Positions 5,611 through 6,233 of a stretch of DNA of 6,233 nucleotides are shown piece after piece (position 1 is the stretch's first letter; each line of letters starts with the position of its first letter). The position numbers were made by a program, and so were the translations under genes. The DNA comes from an uncultured Variovorax sp. (lineage in GTDB: Bacteria > Pseudomonadota > Gammaproteobacteria > Burkholderiales > Burkholderiaceae), in contig CAMLCW010000304.1 in the NCBI GenBank assembly GCA_946478645.1, positions 1-6,233 on the forward strand. Reading direction: 5' to 3'. The notes under the pieces were generated by a model, which saw nothing but the letters and a program-made list of their open reading frames with translations, was not told the DNA's origin and ran no database searches.

Positions 5611-6233
5611 ATGTCAGCCATTTCCTTTCGCAACGTCATCAAGCGCTACGGCAAGGGCGCCAAGGCCAACCAGGTCATCCACGGCGTCTCGGCCGAGGTC
5701 AACAAGGGCGAATTCGTCGTCATCGTCGGGCCTTCGGGCTGCGGCAAGTCCACGCTGCTGCGCATGGTGGCCGGCCTCGAGGAGATCTCGGCCGGTGACA
5801 TCGCCATTGGCGACCGCGTGGTGAACCAGCTCGAACCCTCCGAGCGCGACATCGCCATGGTGTTCCAGAACTACGCGCTCTACCCGCACATGAGCGTGTT
5901 CAAGAACATGGCCTACGGCCTGAAGATCGCCAGGCTGCCGACCGACGAGATCAAGCGCCGCGTCGACAAGGCCGCCAAGATCCTCGAGCTCGGCCACCTG
6001 CTCGAGCGCAAGCCGCGCGAGCTCTCGGGCGGCCAGCGCCAGCGCGTGGCCATGGGGCGCGCGATCGTGCGCGAGCCGAAGGTGTTCCTGTTCGACGAAC
6101 CGCTGTCGAACCTCGACGCCAAGCTGCGCGCGCAGACCCGCCTCGAGATCCAGAAGCTGCACCGAGAGCTCGGCATCACCTCGCTGTTCGTCACGCACGA
6201 CCAGGTCGAGGCGATGACGCTCGCGCAGCGCAT
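5611..6233 (+). CDS. ugpC: sn-glycerol-3-phosphate ABC transporter, ATP-binding protein UgpC (3' end missing)
   Basis: UgpC is the cytoplasmic ATPase that drives the Ugp importer as a dimer under UgpA and UgpE. The first 207 complete codons are present; E. coli UgpC has 356, so the end of the nucleotide-binding domain and the C-terminal regulatory domain are missing. In order: Walker [10 protein letters not shown] (40-48), Q-loop Q86 in [13 protein letters not shown], signature LSGGQ (138-142), Walker B VFLFDE (158-163), D-loop SNLD (166-169) and switch H196 in [14 protein letters not shown]. The signature region and helical segment are of the sugar-importer (CUT1, MalK/UgpC) type; assignment to UgpC rather than a paralogue rests on the operon. 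The ATG at 5611 is the only plausible start, because an in-frame TGA lies at 5590-5592. No clear ribosome binding site precedes it; the leader is A/T-rich (CCAAATAAAA). It is 136 bp from ugpE. Confidence 0.93.
   Translation, partial: MSAISFRNVIKRYGKGAKANQVIHGVSAEVNKGEFVVIVGPSGCGKSTLLRMVAGLEEISAGDIAIGDRVVNQLEPSERDIAMVFQNYALYPHMSVFKNMAYGLKIARLPTDEIKRRVDKAAKILELGHLLERKPRELSGGQRQRVAMGRAIVREPKVFLFDEPLSNLDAKLRAQTRLEIQKLHRELGITSLFVTHDQVEAMTLAQR

Overview
The window looks like ordinary chromosome from a high-GC betaproteobacterium, most likely Burkholderiales, family Comamonadaceae (Variovorax-like). The basis is the strong G/C bias at third codon positions, the close match of every gene to well-known proteobacterial families, and an intergenic repeat block (5478-5567) of a kind I associate with Comamonadaceae. 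The genus is inference from memory, not from a search.

The left part is on the minus strand. The window opens inside a large FAD-linked oxidoreductase gene, of which only the first 185 codons (555 down to 1) are present. After a 267-bp gap holding a dispersed hairpin repeat comes a complete 410-residue D-3-phosphoglycerate dehydrogenase, serA (2055 down to 823), the first enzyme of serine synthesis. serA lies upstream of the oxidase gene in the same orientation.

A 230-bp divergent region (2056-2285) separates serA from a plus-strand ABC transporter operon in the order ugpB (2286-3596), ugpA (3693-4574), ugpE (4626-5474), ugpC (5611 to beyond the end). This is the Ugp importer for sn-glycerol-3-phosphate and glycerophosphodiesters: UgpB binds substrate in the periplasm, UgpA and UgpE form the membrane channel, and UgpC is the ATPase. 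The usual partner ugpQ would lie beyond the window.

The most informative material is between the genes. Upstream of ugpB an 11-bp-period direct repeat sits 10 bp before a -10-like hexamer, as a PhoB box would, and overlaps a CRP-like palindrome; E. coli ugp is under the same two controls. An intrinsic-terminator-like hairpin and a perfect 18-bp palindrome separate ugpB from ugpA, a classic way to make more binding protein than channel. A 19-codon reading frame joins the ugpA stop to the ugpE start. A structured repeat block separates ugpE from ugpC, whose start has no clear ribosome binding site. I see no mobile element, CRISPR array, tRNA, rRNA or clearly new multi-gene system. The main biological hypothesis is that the oxidase next to serA recycles D-2-hydroxyglutarate made by SerA.
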